From Nocardioides glacieisoli (GTDB taxonomy: Bacteria; Actinomycetota; Actinomycetes; Propionibacteriales; Nocardioidaceae), in the NCBI RefSeq assembly GCF_004137245.1, contig NZ_SDWS01000008.1, positions 124,001 to 188,000 of the forward strand: a DNA stretch of 64,000 nucleotides, read 5' to 3'. The position numbers and the translations under genes were made by a program. Position 1 is the first letter of the stretch; each line of letters begins with the position of its first letter. The notes beneath the pieces are model-generated. The model had not been told where the DNA came from. It was given only the letters and a program-made list of their open reading frames with translations, and did no database searches. This document shows positions 41,870 through 50,779 of the stretch, piece by piece.

Positions 41870-43351
41870 CTACCTCCCCGAGTTCGGCTCGCCGAAGACC
41901 GTACCGCGTGCGCCGTGCGTGCTGTCGGAGCGGTAGTCGGTGTACTGGTAGGGGTTGTCCAGCACCTTGTCGTCGCCACCGGGGAGGTCGGGGTTCATGC
42001 CCTGCTGCCAGACCTCCTCGCCCATCGCCGAGCGCAGGTGGTCGACGGTGTTCGCGACGTCGTCGCGCACCGAGGAGAGGTCCGCGCCGACGAGGCGGTG
42101 GTCCCGCTTCACGACGCGACCGTCGACCACGACGGTGTGCACGTCGCCCCGCTGGGCCTGGAAGGCCACGTGGCCGTAGGGGTTGAGGAGCGGGAACGAC
42201 ACGGGGGAGTCGTCGTTCTTGATGAGCACGACGTCGGCCTTCGCGCCGGCCGTGAGGTGGCCGAGGTCGTCCCGCCCCAGCGCGCGGGCGCCGCCGCGGG
42301 TCGCCCAGTCGACGACCTGCTCGGCACGCAGGTGCGAGTGGGTCACGGTGTCGCCTGCCGCGTGGGCCTCGAGGTGCTCGCGGGACCTGTCGGCGCCGAG
42401 CGTGGTGCGCATCGCGCTGAACAGGTCGCTGCTCCACCACACGCTCGTGTCCATCGACAGCGAGACGGGGATGTCGTGGCGACGGACCTGCCAGGTCGGG
42501 GGGTAGCCCTGTCCGGCGCTCTGCTCGGACTCGGTAGAGACCGACACCGACCCGCCGGTGGCGGCGATCCGGTGGTAGCTGTCGGTGCTCAACGTCGCCG
42601 CGTGGACGTAGACGGTGTCGGGCTGCATGAAGCCGTGCTCGTGCATGAGCCTGATGCCGTCGTCGTTGGTAGCCCCCCACACGCCGGCGTGGGTCGTCAC
42701 GGGCAGTCCCAGGTCGCGGGCCAGCTCGAAGGCCGCCTTCTCGGGGAAGGCCGGGTCGCCGGTGACGTCGAAGGCGAGCTGGAAGCCGAGCATGTCGCTG
42801 GCTGCTCCTCGGTGGCGCTCGAAGAAGGCGCGCACCGCGGGGTCGGCCGTCCACTCCCAGGGGGCGGCCTGGATGTTGCCGTAGGCGAGCACGAACCGGC
42901 CCGGCACCGAGCTCAGCGCGTCGACGGCGGCTTCGGCGTGGTCCACCGTCTGCAGGCCGTGGGACCAGTCGACGGTGGTGGTGACGCCGGCCTCGAGGGC
43001 GTCCCACGCCGAGAGGAGGTTGCCTGCGCGCACGTCCTGGGGGCGGAACTTCGCGCCGTGCTCGAGGTAGTACCAGACGAAGTACTGCGTCAGGGTCCAG
43101 TCGGCACCGTACGCCCGCATCGCCGTCTGCCACATGTGGCGGTGGGTGTCGATCATGCCGGGCATCACGATGCCGCCCGAGGCGTCGACCACCTCGGCAC
43201 CGTCGGGCGCCGACAGGCCATGGCCCACCTCGGCCACGCGGTCCTCGACGACCAGCACGTCGGCGTCGGTCAGCACGGTGTGCTGGTCGTCCATGGTGAG
43301 CACGGTGCCGCCGGTGAACAGCACCGGTCGGCGGTCGGACGTGGGGGGCAT
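41870..43351 (-). CDS. amidohydrolase (cytosine deaminase/triazine hydrolase-like, COG0402)
   Basis: A 493-residue metal-dependent hydrolase. Metal ligands are visible as His-Arg-His in MIDTHRHMWQTAMRAYG (about residue 66), His in LPVTTHAGVWGA (about 222), His in VYVHAATLSTD (about 249) and Asp in PVSLSMDTSVWW (about 300). The family deaminates or dechlorinates N-heterocycles or opens cyclic amides; the substrate here is not known. The ATG at 43351 has AGGAG 9 nt upstream. It is first gene of a leftward unit with iclR and is divergent from the CoA-transferase operon. Confidence 0.9.
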   Translation of the reverse strand: MPPTSDRRPVLFTGGTVLTMDDQHTVLTDADVLVVEDRVAEVGHGLSAPDGAEVVDASGGIVMPGMIDTHRHMWQTAMRAYGADWTLTQYFVWYYLEHGAKFRPQDVRAGNLLSAWDALEAGVTTTVDWSHGLQTVDHAEAAVDALSSVPGRFVLAYGNIQAAPWEWTADPAVRAFFERHRGAASDMLGFQLAFDVTGDPAFPEKAAFELARDLGLPVTTHAGVWGATNDDGIRLMHEHGFMQPDTVYVHAATLSTDSYHRIAATGGSVSVSTESEQSAGQGYPPTWQVRRHDIPVSLSMDTSVWWSSDLFSAMRTTLGADRSREHLEAHAAGDTVTHSHLRAEQVVDWATRGGARALGRDDLGHLTAGAKADVVLIKNDDSPVSFPLLNPYGHVAFQAQRGDVHTVVVDGRVVKRDHRLVGADLSSVRDDVANTVDHLRSAMGEEVWQQGMNPDLPGGDDKVLDNPYQYTDYRSDSTHGARGTVFGEPNSGR

Positions 43352-43368
43352 CAACCCGCTCCTACTCT

Positions 43369-43382
43369 CGGACAACTGTCCG
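43369..43382. promoter_or_regulatory. CGGACA-N2-TGTCCG palindrome, amidohydrolase side
   Basis: CGGACA-AC-TGTCCG, perfect 6-bp arms, lies 18 bp upstream of the amidohydrolase start. It matches the palindrome at 43490-43505 in the same divergent gap. Candidate binding site for the co-encoded IclR protein. Confidence 0.65.
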
Positions 43383-43489
43383 TATGACGGTCACTGTGAT
43401 GCGTGTCACTGTGGCGCCGCCGCGGGGCTCTGTCAAGGGGTGACCCTTGACAAGCCAGATCGGACCCACCAAGACTGTGCCGACACACA

Positions 43490-43505
43490 GCGGACAGGTG
43501 TCCGC
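43490..43505. promoter_or_regulatory. GCGGACA-N2-TGTCCGC palindrome, CoA-transferase side
   Basis: GCGGACA-GG-TGTCCGC has perfect 7-bp arms and lies 20 bp ahead of the GTG start of the CoA-transferase gene. Together with 43369-43382 it supports a coordinated divergent promoter region, the only gap of this kind in the island. Confidence 0.7.
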
Positions 43506-43524
43506 ACTTCCGAGAGGCAGGCGC

Positions 43525-44688
43525 GTGACGGACGCTCCCAAGCAGGGACCACTGGCCGGTCTGCTCGTCGCCGACCTGTCCCGCATCCTGGCGGGCCCCT
43601 ACGCCACCATGCTGATGGGCGACCTGGGTGCCGAGGTGGTCAAGGTCGAGGGTCCGCAGGGGGACGACACCCGCACGTGGCAGCCCCCGGTGCGCGACGG
43701 GGTCTCGACGTACTTCCTCGGCGTCAACCGCAACAAGCGCTCGATCGCCCTGGACTTCAAGGACTCCGACGACCTCGACGTGGCGCGCCGCCTCGTGGCC
43801 CGCGCCGACATCGTCGTGGAGAACTTCAAGCCGGGCGCGCTGGCGCGGTTCCGGCTCGACTACACCTCGGTCTCCGCCGACAACCCCGGGGTCGTCTACG
43901 CCTCGATCAGCGGCTTCGGCAGCGGCGAGCAAGGCGCGAAGCTGCCCGGGTACGACCTGATCGTCCAGGCCATCAGCGGGCTGATGAGCTTGACAGGGGA
44001 TCCCGACGGCGAGCCGTACCGGGCCGGCATCTCGGTCTTCGACGTGCTGGCTGGGCTCCACGCGACCATCGGGGTGCTGTCGGCCCTGCAGGACAGGCAC
44101 CGGACCGGACGGGGCCAGCACGTCGAGGTCAACCTGCTCTCCTCCGCGCTGTCCGGGCTGGTCAACCAGTCGAGCGCGTACGTCGCAGGTGGCACCGTCC
44201 CGTTCCGGATGGGCAACTCCCACCCGAGCCTGTTCCCCTACGAACCGCTGCCGTGCTCCGACCGCGACCTTGTCGTGACGGCCGGCAACAACGGGCAGTT
44301 CCGCAAGCTGGTCGGGGTCCTCGGGGTCCCCGAGCTCGCCGACGACCCGCGCTTCGCGCGCAACGAGGACCGCACCGCCCACCGCGACGAGCTGCGCCCG
44401 CTCCTCGTCGAGCGACTCGCCACGCGCACCGCGCAGGAGTGGTTCGAGGAGATCATCGCGGCCGGCGTGCCGTGCGGACCGATCAACACCGTGGACGGGG
44501 GCGTCGCCTTCGCCGAGCAGATCGGGCTCGATCCCGTGGTGACGGTCGGCACCGGAGACGCAGCGCTGCCGGGAGTCCGGCACCCGATCCGCTTCTCCGA
44601 CGCCGAGGCGCGCTACGACCTGCCGCCGCCCGCGCTGGACGAGCACGGTGACGAGATCCGTGCCTGGCTCGACGAGGAGACACCGTGA
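43525..44688 (+). CDS. CaiB/BaiF family CoA-transferase
   Basis: A 387-residue class III CoA-transferase, moving CoA from a donor acyl-CoA to a carboxylic acid. The start region LLVADLSRILAGPYATMLMG and GAEVVKVEGPQGDDTR are typical. The catalytic Asp is in LPGYDLIVQAISGLMSLTG (about residue 150). The GTG at 43525 (GAGAGG upstream) excludes the upstream palindrome from the coding region. Its stop overlaps the next gene by 4 bp (GTGA). Within the island it probably activates a carboxylic acid for the lyase-like enzyme that follows. Confidence 0.92.
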   Translation: MTDAPKQGPLAGLLVADLSRILAGPYATMLMGDLGAEVVKVEGPQGDDTRTWQPPVRDGVSTYFLGVNRNKRSIALDFKDSDDLDVARRLVARADIVVENFKPGALARFRLDYTSVSADNPGVVYASISGFGSGEQGAKLPGYDLIVQAISGLMSLTGDPDGEPYRAGISVFDVLAGLHATIGVLSALQDRHRTGRGQHVEVNLLSSALSGLVNQSSAYVAGGTVPFRMGNSHPSLFPYEPLPCSDRDLVVTAGNNGQFRKLVGVLGVPELADDPRFARNEDRTAHRDELRPLLVERLATRTAQEWFEEIIAAGVPCGPINTVDGGVAFAEQIGLDPVVTVGTGDAALPGVRHPIRFSDAEARYDLPPPALDEHGDEIRAWLDEETP

Positions 44689-45482
44689 CACCCGAGTTCC
44701 CCACCTCCCTGGGCACCTCCACCGCCGACGAGATCCGCCTTCTCGGGCAGGACCTCACGGCCGACCTGATGGGCGAGGTCGGGTTCGGCGAGCTGGCCTT
44801 CTGGCTGGTGGCGATGCGCAGGCCCACCCCGTCGGAGACGCGGCTCTTCGAGGCGGTCCTGGTCGCCCTCGCCGACCACGGCTTCACCCCGACCGCGATC
44901 GCGGCCCGGCTCACGTACCTCTCGGCCCCGGACTCGTTGCAGGGCGCGCTCGCCGCCGGACTGCTCGGGGGCGGCTCGCGGTTCCTCGGCGTCACCGAGG
45001 ACTGTGGCAGCTACCTCCACGACGTCGTCGAGGGCACGGACGAGCTTCCCACCGACGACGACGGCTACGACGCGCTCGCCCTCGCCGCCGTACGCCGCAC
45101 GAAGGAGGCCGGCCGCTACGTCCCCGGCCTGGGCCACCCAGTCCACAAGGAGCGCGACCCGCGCACGCCCGTCCTCATGCGGATCGCTCACGAGGAGGGC
45201 CTGCTCGGACCGCACCTGCGACTGTTCGCAGCCATCGGCCGGGTGCACCCGGAGGTGCTGGGCCGCTCGCTGCCGCTGAACGGCGCCGGGGTCTGCGGTG
45301 CCGCCCTGGCCGACCTGGGCCTGCCCGTCGAGATGCTGCGCGGCTTCGCGCTGCTGGCCCGTGCCGCGGGCCTGCTCGGCCAGATCGCCGAGGAGCAGCG
45401 CCGGCCGATCGGCATGGACGCGTACCTGACCGTGGACCGCAACGCCGTCTACGTCGACCCCGCCCCGACCGAGGAGGACTGA
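44685..45482 (+). CDS. citryl-CoA lyase-like protein (citrate synthase fold)
   Basis: A 265-residue protein that covers only the conserved core of the citrate synthase superfamily. GLGHPVHKERDPRTPVLM holds the conserved substrate-binding His, and SLPLNGAGVCGAALADLGLP the C-terminal active-site loop region. Length matches the short citryl-CoA lyase group (about 260 aa), not full citrate synthase (about 400). It should cleave or form a C-C bond in a CoA ester. Adjacent to a CoA-transferase, a two-step 'activate then cleave' reaction on a citrate-like hydroxy acid is the simplest reading (inference). Confidence 0.82.
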   Translation: MTPEFPTSLGTSTADEIRLLGQDLTADLMGEVGFGELAFWLVAMRRPTPSETRLFEAVLVALADHGFTPTAIAARLTYLSAPDSLQGALAAGLLGGGSRFLGVTEDCGSYLHDVVEGTDELPTDDDGYDALALAAVRRTKEAGRYVPGLGHPVHKERDPRTPVLMRIAHEEGLLGPHLRLFAAIGRVHPEVLGRSLPLNGAGVCGAALADLGLPVEMLRGFALLARAAGLLGQIAEEQRRPIGMDAYLTVDRNAVYVDPAPTEED

Positions 45483-45490
45483 GGAGTCCC

Positions 45491-46354
45491 ATGGCCGAGA
45501 TCGTCGCCGTCATCGCCTCCACGCACCACCCCTTCTACTACCGCGCGAGCACGGCGGTCGGTGAGGACCGTCCGCCCTTCGCCGACGAGTGGGTCCCCAA
45601 GATCGAGGCCTTCCGCGAGACGCTGACCCGCGCGCGTCCCGACGTCCTGGTGATGGTGGGCAGCGACCACTTCCACCAGCTGTGGCTGGACAACATGCCG
45701 CAGTTCCTCGTCGGCAAGGCGCCCTTCTACGACGCCAACTGGTACAACGAGGAACGCGAGTTCGGGCTGCCGAGGATGACGCTCGCCGGCCAGGAGGACC
45801 TCTCCGCGCACGTGCTGCGCGGCGGCCTCGACATGGGCTTCGACCTCGCGTTCAGCAACGAGCTGCGCATCGACCACAGCATCACCTGCCCGATCATCAC
45901 GCTGCGTCCTGAGGCCGACCTGCCGATCGTGCCGATCTACACCAACATCTTCGCCCCGCCGCTGCCGCGCCCCGAGCGGTTCGTCGCGCTGGGCAAGGCG
46001 ATCCGCGAGCTGGTGGAGTCGTGGCCCTCGGACCAGCGCGTGGCGATCATCGGAACCGGCCACCTCTCCCTCGAGCTCGGTGGCCCGCGCCAGTTCGGCG
46101 AGCACGGGCCGGACCCGGAGTTCGACCGGCGCGCGGTGGAGTGGATCGCCAACGGTGACATCGACGGCTGCTGCCGCGAGGTCACCCTCGACAGCCTCCA
46201 CCTGCCGGGCAACGCGACCCACGGCTTCATGGACTTCATGCTGATGATGGGCGTCGCCGGCGAGGGGGCGAAGGCGCACCACGTCGACTCGCTCGACCTG
46301 TTCCACACGATGGAGGCCTACTTCACGTGGTACCCGAACGGAGCGCCGGTGTGA
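45491..46354 (+). CDS. class III extradiol ring-cleavage dioxygenase, LigB-type catalytic subunit
   Basis: A 287-residue protein of the LigB superfamily. Candidate iron ligands are in AVIASTHHPFYYRAS (His12/His13) and VLVMVGSDHFHQLW (His about 60); later landmarks are NELRIDHSITCPIITL and VAIIGTGHLSLELGG with the conserved acid-base His. Such enzymes open catechol-type rings (protocatechuate, gallate and analogues) next to the hydroxyls. GAGGAG lies 4 nt before the ATG. Its stop overlaps the LigA-like gene (GTGA), so the two subunits are made together. Confidence 0.9.
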   Translation: MAEIVAVIASTHHPFYYRASTAVGEDRPPFADEWVPKIEAFRETLTRARPDVLVMVGSDHFHQLWLDNMPQFLVGKAPFYDANWYNEEREFGLPRMTLAGQEDLSAHVLRGGLDMGFDLAFSNELRIDHSITCPIITLRPEADLPIVPIYTNIFAPPLPRPERFVALGKAIRELVESWPSDQRVAIIGTGHLSLELGGPRQFGEHGPDPEFDRRAVEWIANGDIDGCCREVTLDSLHLPGNATHGFMDFMLMMGVAGEGAKAHHVDSLDLFHTMEAYFTWYPNGAPV

Positions 46355-46710
46355 GCAAGTACCTGCTGGACAAGTTCCTGTTCACCATCGACCGCGACCC
46401 CGCCCTGGTCGAGCGCTACCGCGGGGAACCGCGCGCCACGGTGGAGTGGTGGGAGGCCGAGGAGGCCAACCGGATCCTCAGCTGCATCGCCGACGAGCGC
46501 TCCACGTGGCTCGCCTTCGACGACGTCGAGCGCGAGGCGCTGGCGACCCACGACCACGTGCGGCTGTTCGAGCTCGGGGCACACCCGTTCCTCACCCTCA
46601 CGCTCTTCATCGCGATGTTCGAGCGCGACCACGGACCGCTCGAGTACCAGCTCGCCTACGGAGCGGCGCTCCAGCACCTGTCCATGCCCTATCCCGACAT
46701 CGCCACCTGA
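46351..46710 (+). CDS. LigA-type small subunit of extradiol dioxygenase
   Basis: A 119-residue helical protein of the LigA (protocatechuate 4,5-dioxygenase alpha) family. KYLLDKFLFTIDRDPALVER and a middle EREALATHDHVRLFELGAHP are typical. In LigAB the small subunit caps the active site of the large one. Translation starts at GTG 46351, overlapping the LigB stop by 4 bp; its own stop overlaps the next ATG by 1 bp (TGATG). Confidence 0.87.
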   Translation: MSKYLLDKFLFTIDRDPALVERYRGEPRATVEWWEAEEANRILSCIADERSTWLAFDDVEREALATHDHVRLFELGAHPFLTLTLFIAMFERDHGPLEYQLAYGAALQHLSMPYPDIAT

Positions 46711-47704
46711 TGCACGCCGCCGTCCTGGCCGCACACGGGGCCGCACCGACGTACGCCGAGCACGCGGACCCGCAGCCCGGACCGGACGGCGTGCTGGTGC
46801 GCATCACCGCGGCACCGATCGTCCCCCTGGACCTGCTGTGCGCCAGCGGCACGTCGTACTTCGGCACGCGTCGGCTGCCGTACGTGCCGGGGGTCCAGGG
46901 CGTGGGTGAGGTCGTGTCCGGCGCAGGACTGGCCCCGGGGTCGCGGGTGTTCGTCGCCACCACTGCCGGGATGACGGACGGGGACGGAGCGTTCGCCGAC
47001 CTGTGCGTCGTCCCGCGGTCCGCGGTGGTGCCGTTGTCCCGTCGGGAGGCCGAGATCGACGACGCGGACGTTGCAGCCCTCGGGCTCTCCGGGGTGGCTG
47101 CGTGGCAGGCCCTCGGGTGGCGCGCCGGGCTGCGCGCCGGCGAGAACGTCTTGGTGCTGGGCGCCGGTGGCGCCGTCGGCCAGGCCGCGATCGGCGCCGC
47201 CCGGGCGCAGGGGGCGGGCCGGGTGGTCGCCGTGTGCCGGCCTGGAGCGTCGGTAGCGAGAGCGGCCGCCCAGCAGCCCGACGACGTCGTGGAGATCGGA
47301 GAGCCGGACGTGGCGACGCTGGCCGAGGCGCTGAGACGGGCGATGCCGGACCGGGCCGACGTCGTCCTCGACCCCGTCTTCGGCTGGGTCGCCGAGGCCG
47401 CCACCCGGGCGATGGCCCCTGCAGGTCGGCTGGTCAACCTCGGCGGCTCAGCGTCCGACTCGGCCACGTTCTCCTCCGCGGCACCGGGCTCTCGGTGCTG
47501 GGCTACACCAACAACGCGCTGACCCCCGAACAGCGCGCGTCCGCGCTCACGGCCGTGGTCGGTGAGGCGGCGCGAGGACGGATGTCGGTGGCGCACGAGG
47601 TGCGCCCCTTGTCCGAGGTGGGTCCTGCCTGGAGCCACGCCGGCGGCAGCGTCGGCCTACGCCAGGTCCTGGCTCCGAGCCCTCAGCCGCGCTCGCGCAG
47701 GTAA
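46710..47704 (+). pseudogene. quinone oxidoreductase-like MDR gene with a frameshift near its 3' end
   Basis: The gene begins MHAAVLAAHGAAPTYAEHADP and has the MDR core: VLVRITAAPIVPLDLLCASG, YVPGVQGVGEVV, and VLVLGAGGAVGQAAIGAARAQG. It reads in one frame to RLVNLGGSASDSATFSS (about 47480), then continues as family-like sequence (LLRGTGLSVLGYTNNALTP to the stop at 47704) only one base out, consistent with a 1-nt deletion around 47480-47490. The frame as written stops at 47522 after an unrelated tail. The lost C-terminal part carries substrate-site helices. It could be a true pseudogene or a sequencing error. Last gene of the catabolic island; its end overlaps the convergent AAA gene by 22 bp. 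Confidence 0.85.
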
Positions 47705-48885
47705 CGCCCGAAGTGGGGCACCGTGAAGGCGATCCGGCCGCGCTCACCGGAGTAGACCAACCCCTTCTTGAGCAGGGAGTCCCGGGCGGGCGAGAGGGAC
47801 TGCGGCTTCTTGCCCAACGACGCGGCGACGTCGGCGCTGGGCACGGAGTCCTCGTCGCCAGCCCCACCGGACTGGGCGAGGGCCACGTCGGCCATCGCCA
47901 TCAGGTAGTCCCGCTCCCCCGGCGTCGCGCGCTCGTAGCGTGAACCGAAGAACCCGACGGCGAGCTCGGACTCGGCCTCAGGCGCTGCGACCGCGACGTC
48001 GGCGGCGGTGATCGGCGAGCGCGGCGCGAGGTCCCACACGGCCTTGCCGTAGGCCTGGATGAAGTAGGGGTAGCCGCCGGTCGCGTCGTACATCGCGGCG
48101 AGCGCATCAGGCTCGAACGCGGCGTCCTCGTCGGCGGCGGGCGCCTCGAGCGCGCGGTCGGCCGCCTCGCGGGCGAGCCGGTCGATGCGCTGGTAGCGGA
48201 AGAGCCGCTCGCTGTAGGACTTGCTCGCGCTGAGCACGGCGGGCAGGTGGGGCAGGCCGGCACCGACCACGATGACTGGTAGGCCCGACTGGCTGAGCTC
48301 GTGGCAGGCCGCGCACAGGGCCGAGACGTCGTCGACGCCGAGGTCCTGCATCTCGTCGATGAAGATCCCGACCCCCTTGCCGACGTCGGCAGCGAGGCCG
48401 CCGAGGTCGGTGAAGAGCTCGACGAGGTCGATCTCGATGTCGCCGGAGTCGGCGCGACCCCGCACGGCCGGGGCGTCGATGCCCGGGCTCCACTGGTCCT
48501 TGAGCTTCGCCCCGGTCCCTGCATCGCGGTGGGCGAAGGACTTGATGACGCCGAGCACGTGGTCGACCGACTCCTCGTCACCGTGACCGAGCTCGCGGAC
48601 CGCCTGGTGGAGCGCGCTGCTGAGGGGCCGCCGCAGTCCCTGGCCGGGCCGGGCCTCGAGCTTGCCGGTCCCCCACCCCTTGCGTACGGCGGTGCCGCGC
48701 AGCGCGTTGAGCAGGACGGTCTTGCCGACGCCGCGCAGCCCGGTGAGCACGAGGCTCCGCTCGGGACGGCCCTTCGCGACGCGCTCGAGGACGACCTCGA
48801 ACGCTGCGAGCTGCTCGTCGCGGCCGGCGAGCTCGGGCGGGCGCTGGCCCGCGCCGGGGGCGTACGGGTTCCGAATGGGGTCCAC
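47683..48885 (-). CDS. AAA/STAND-like ATPase with C-terminal winged helix
   Basis: A 400-residue ATPase of the AAA_16-like type. NPYAPGAGQRPPELAGRDEQ is followed by Walker A TGLRGVGKTVLLNAL near residue 50 and Walker B GIFIDEMQDLGVDD near 172. Sensor-like GLPVIVVGAGLPHLPA is followed by the lid ATGGYPYFIQAYGKAVWD. The last about 80 residues form a winged helix (DVAASLGKKPQSLSPARDSL then GLVYSGERGRIAFTVP). Related proteins are common orphans in actinobacteria; function unknown. The GTG lies 6 nt after TAGTGT (48892-48897), a leaderless start. Confidence 0.87.
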   Translation of the reverse strand: MDPIRNPYAPGAGQRPPELAGRDEQLAAFEVVLERVAKGRPERSLVLTGLRGVGKTVLLNALRGTAVRKGWGTGKLEARPGQGLRRPLSSALHQAVRELGHGDEESVDHVLGVIKSFAHRDAGTGAKLKDQWSPGIDAPAVRGRADSGDIEIDLVELFTDLGGLAADVGKGVGIFIDEMQDLGVDDVSALCAACHELSQSGLPVIVVGAGLPHLPAVLSASKSYSERLFRYQRIDRLAREAADRALEAPAADEDAAFEPDALAAMYDATGGYPYFIQAYGKAVWDLAPRSPITAADVAVAAPEAESELAVGFFGSRYERATPGERDYLMAMADVALAQSGGAGDEDSVPSADVAASLGKKPQSLSPARDSLLKKGLVYSGERGRIAFTVPHFGRYLRERG

Positions 48886-48969
48886 GATCAGACACTATCG
48901 ACGAATCTATGCTGCTCCGTAGACATGGGGATACTCGGCGAGTCACGCATTCGGTGCCACGATCGACCC

Positions 48970-50469
48970 GTGACCGAGCCGCACGAGCCGCAGACCATCT
49001 CCTACCCGGCGGAGGCGCGGGCGACCTCGCGCTACGCGCACGAGCGGATGGACCCGCACGTGATCGTCCTGTTCGGGGCGACCGGCGACCTCGCCCGGCG
49101 CAAGCTGCTGCCGGGGCTCGCCCATCTCGTCGTCTCCGACCTCGCGCCGGAGATCCGGATCGTCGGCACGTCGCTCGAGGACCTCGACGACGCCCAGTTC
49201 AAGGAGTTCGCCCGCACCGCGGTCGAGCAGTTCGCCCACACGGAGCTGACGGCCGAGCAGTGGGACCACTTCGACGACAACCTCACCTACGTCCCGCAGT
49301 CCGCGGGGCCCGACGCCCTGGCCGCGGCGGTCCGCACGGCCGAGCAGGCGCTCGGTGACGACGTACGCCGTCTCCACTACCTCTCCGTGCCGCCCAAGGC
49401 AGCGCTGCCGGTGATCGACATGCTCCGCGAGGCCGACCTGGTGAAGCGGGCGCGGGTGGTGATGGAGAAGCCGTTCGGCACCGACCTCTCCTCGGCGATC
49501 GAGCTCAACGCCAAGGTCCACCAGACCTTCGCCGAGTCGCAGGTCTTCCGGATCGACCACTTCCTCGGCAAGGAGGCGGCGCAGAACATCCTGGCGTTCC
49601 GCTTCGCCAACGGGCTCTTCGAGCCGATCTGGAACCGCAACTTCATCGACCACGTGCAGATCGACATCCCCGAGACCCTCGGCCTCGACCAGCGGGCCAA
49701 CTTCTACGAGTCCACCGGCGCCTACAAGGACATGGTGGTCACGCACCTCTTCCAGGTGCTGGCCTTCGTCGCGATGGAGCCGCCGACGGCGCTGGAGCCG
49801 CGCGCGATCAGCGAGGAGAAGAACAAGGTCTTCCGCTCGCTGATGCCGATCGAGCCCCGGGACGTCGTGCGCGGGCAGTTCACCGGCTACACCGACCTCC
49901 CCGGCGTCTCCCCCGACTCCGACACCGAGACCTTCATCGCGATGGAGTGCCGCCTCGACAACTGGCGCTGGGCCGGCGTGCCGTTCTACCTCCGCACCGG
50001 CAAGGAGCTCGCGGAGGGCAAGCGGATCATCTCGATCGCCTTCCGCGAGGCGCCGCGCTCGATGTTCCCCGCCAACTCCGGCGTCGGGTCGGCCGGGCCC
50101 GACCACCTCACGTTCGACCTCGCCGACGAGTCCAAGGTGTCGCTGTCGTTCTACGGCAAGCGGCCGGGGCCGGGGATGCGTCTGCAGAAGCTGTCGATGC
50201 AGTTCTCCACCGGCGAGACCGAGACCGCCGGCGACGTGCTCGAGGCCTACGAGCGGCTGATCCTCGACGCGATGCGCGGCGACCACACCCTCTTCACCAC
50301 CGCCGAGGGCATCGAGTCGCTGTGGGACCGGTCGCGGGCGCTGCTCGACGACCCGCCCCCGGTGAAGCCCTACGCCCCGGGCACCTGGGGGCCGAACGCC
50401 ATCCATCAGCTCGTCGCGCCGCACGCGTGGCGGCTGCCGTTCGAGCGGGAGTGGCGGGCGAAGAAGTGA
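48970..50469 (+). CDS. zwf: glucose-6-phosphate 1-dehydrogenase
   Basis: A 499-residue enzyme that oxidises glucose-6-phosphate to 6-phosphogluconolactone with NADP+, entry step of the oxidative pentose phosphate pathway. NADP site VLFGATGDLARRKLLPGL (about 29), catalytic segment FRIDHFLGKEAAQNILAFRF (about 190) and substrate loop ESTGAYKDMVVTHLFQVLA are intact. The start is GTG at 48970 (VTEPHEP), with weak CACGAT 6 nt upstream. No opcA, tal or pgl follows, so this is not the classic actinobacterial pentose phosphate operon and may be a second copy. Confidence 0.95.
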   Translation: MTEPHEPQTISYPAEARATSRYAHERMDPHVIVLFGATGDLARRKLLPGLAHLVVSDLAPEIRIVGTSLEDLDDAQFKEFARTAVEQFAHTELTAEQWDHFDDNLTYVPQSAGPDALAAAVRTAEQALGDDVRRLHYLSVPPKAALPVIDMLREADLVKRARVVMEKPFGTDLSSAIELNAKVHQTFAESQVFRIDHFLGKEAAQNILAFRFANGLFEPIWNRNFIDHVQIDIPETLGLDQRANFYESTGAYKDMVVTHLFQVLAFVAMEPPTALEPRAISEEKNKVFRSLMPIEPRDVVRGQFTGYTDLPGVSPDSDTETFIAMECRLDNWRWAGVPFYLRTGKELAEGKRIISIAFREAPRSMFPANSGVGSAGPDHLTFDLADESKVSLSFYGKRPGPGMRLQKLSMQFSTGETETAGDVLEAYERLILDAMRGDHTLFTTAEGIESLWDRSRALLDDPPPVKPYAPGTWGPNAIHQLVAPHAWRLPFEREWRAKK

Positions 50470-50470
50470 G

Positions 50471-50734
50471 CTAGCCGACCTCGCTGGGGCGCTCGACGCG
50501 CTCGACCCGCTCGCGGGCGGCGTCGTACGCCTCGTCGAGCCCCTGGCGCAGCAGCGCGATCAGGTCGGGCACCTCGTCGGCGGCGAGCCGGAAGGTGCCG
50601 GCGCACACGTTGTCGCGCCACAGCGACAGCACGACGAGCTGCGCGTCCTGGTGCCAGGTGACGCGCAGCGTGCGGTCCTCACCGCGCGGGTCGAGGAAGA
50701 CCGACCCGGTGCGAGGAGTGCGCGGCTGTGCCAT
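50471..50734 (-). CDS. small conserved hypothetical protein
   Basis: An 87-residue protein: MAQPRTPRTGSVFLDPRGED, then TLRVTWHQDAQLVVLSLWR and AGTFRLAADEVPDLIALLRQ, a compact beta-rich then helical layout. Similar short proteins occur in actinobacteria but I know of no assigned function. It converges with zwf (1-bp gap) and is divergent from the Fpg-type gene. Confidence 0.7.
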   Translation of the reverse strand: MAQPRTPRTGSVFLDPRGEDRTLRVTWHQDAQLVVLSLWRDNVCAGTFRLAADEVPDLIALLRQGLDEAYDAARERVERVERPSEVG

Positions 50735-50779
50735 GCGCCATTCTGACCCGGAGCGCGGCGATCTGCCTAGACTTCCACC

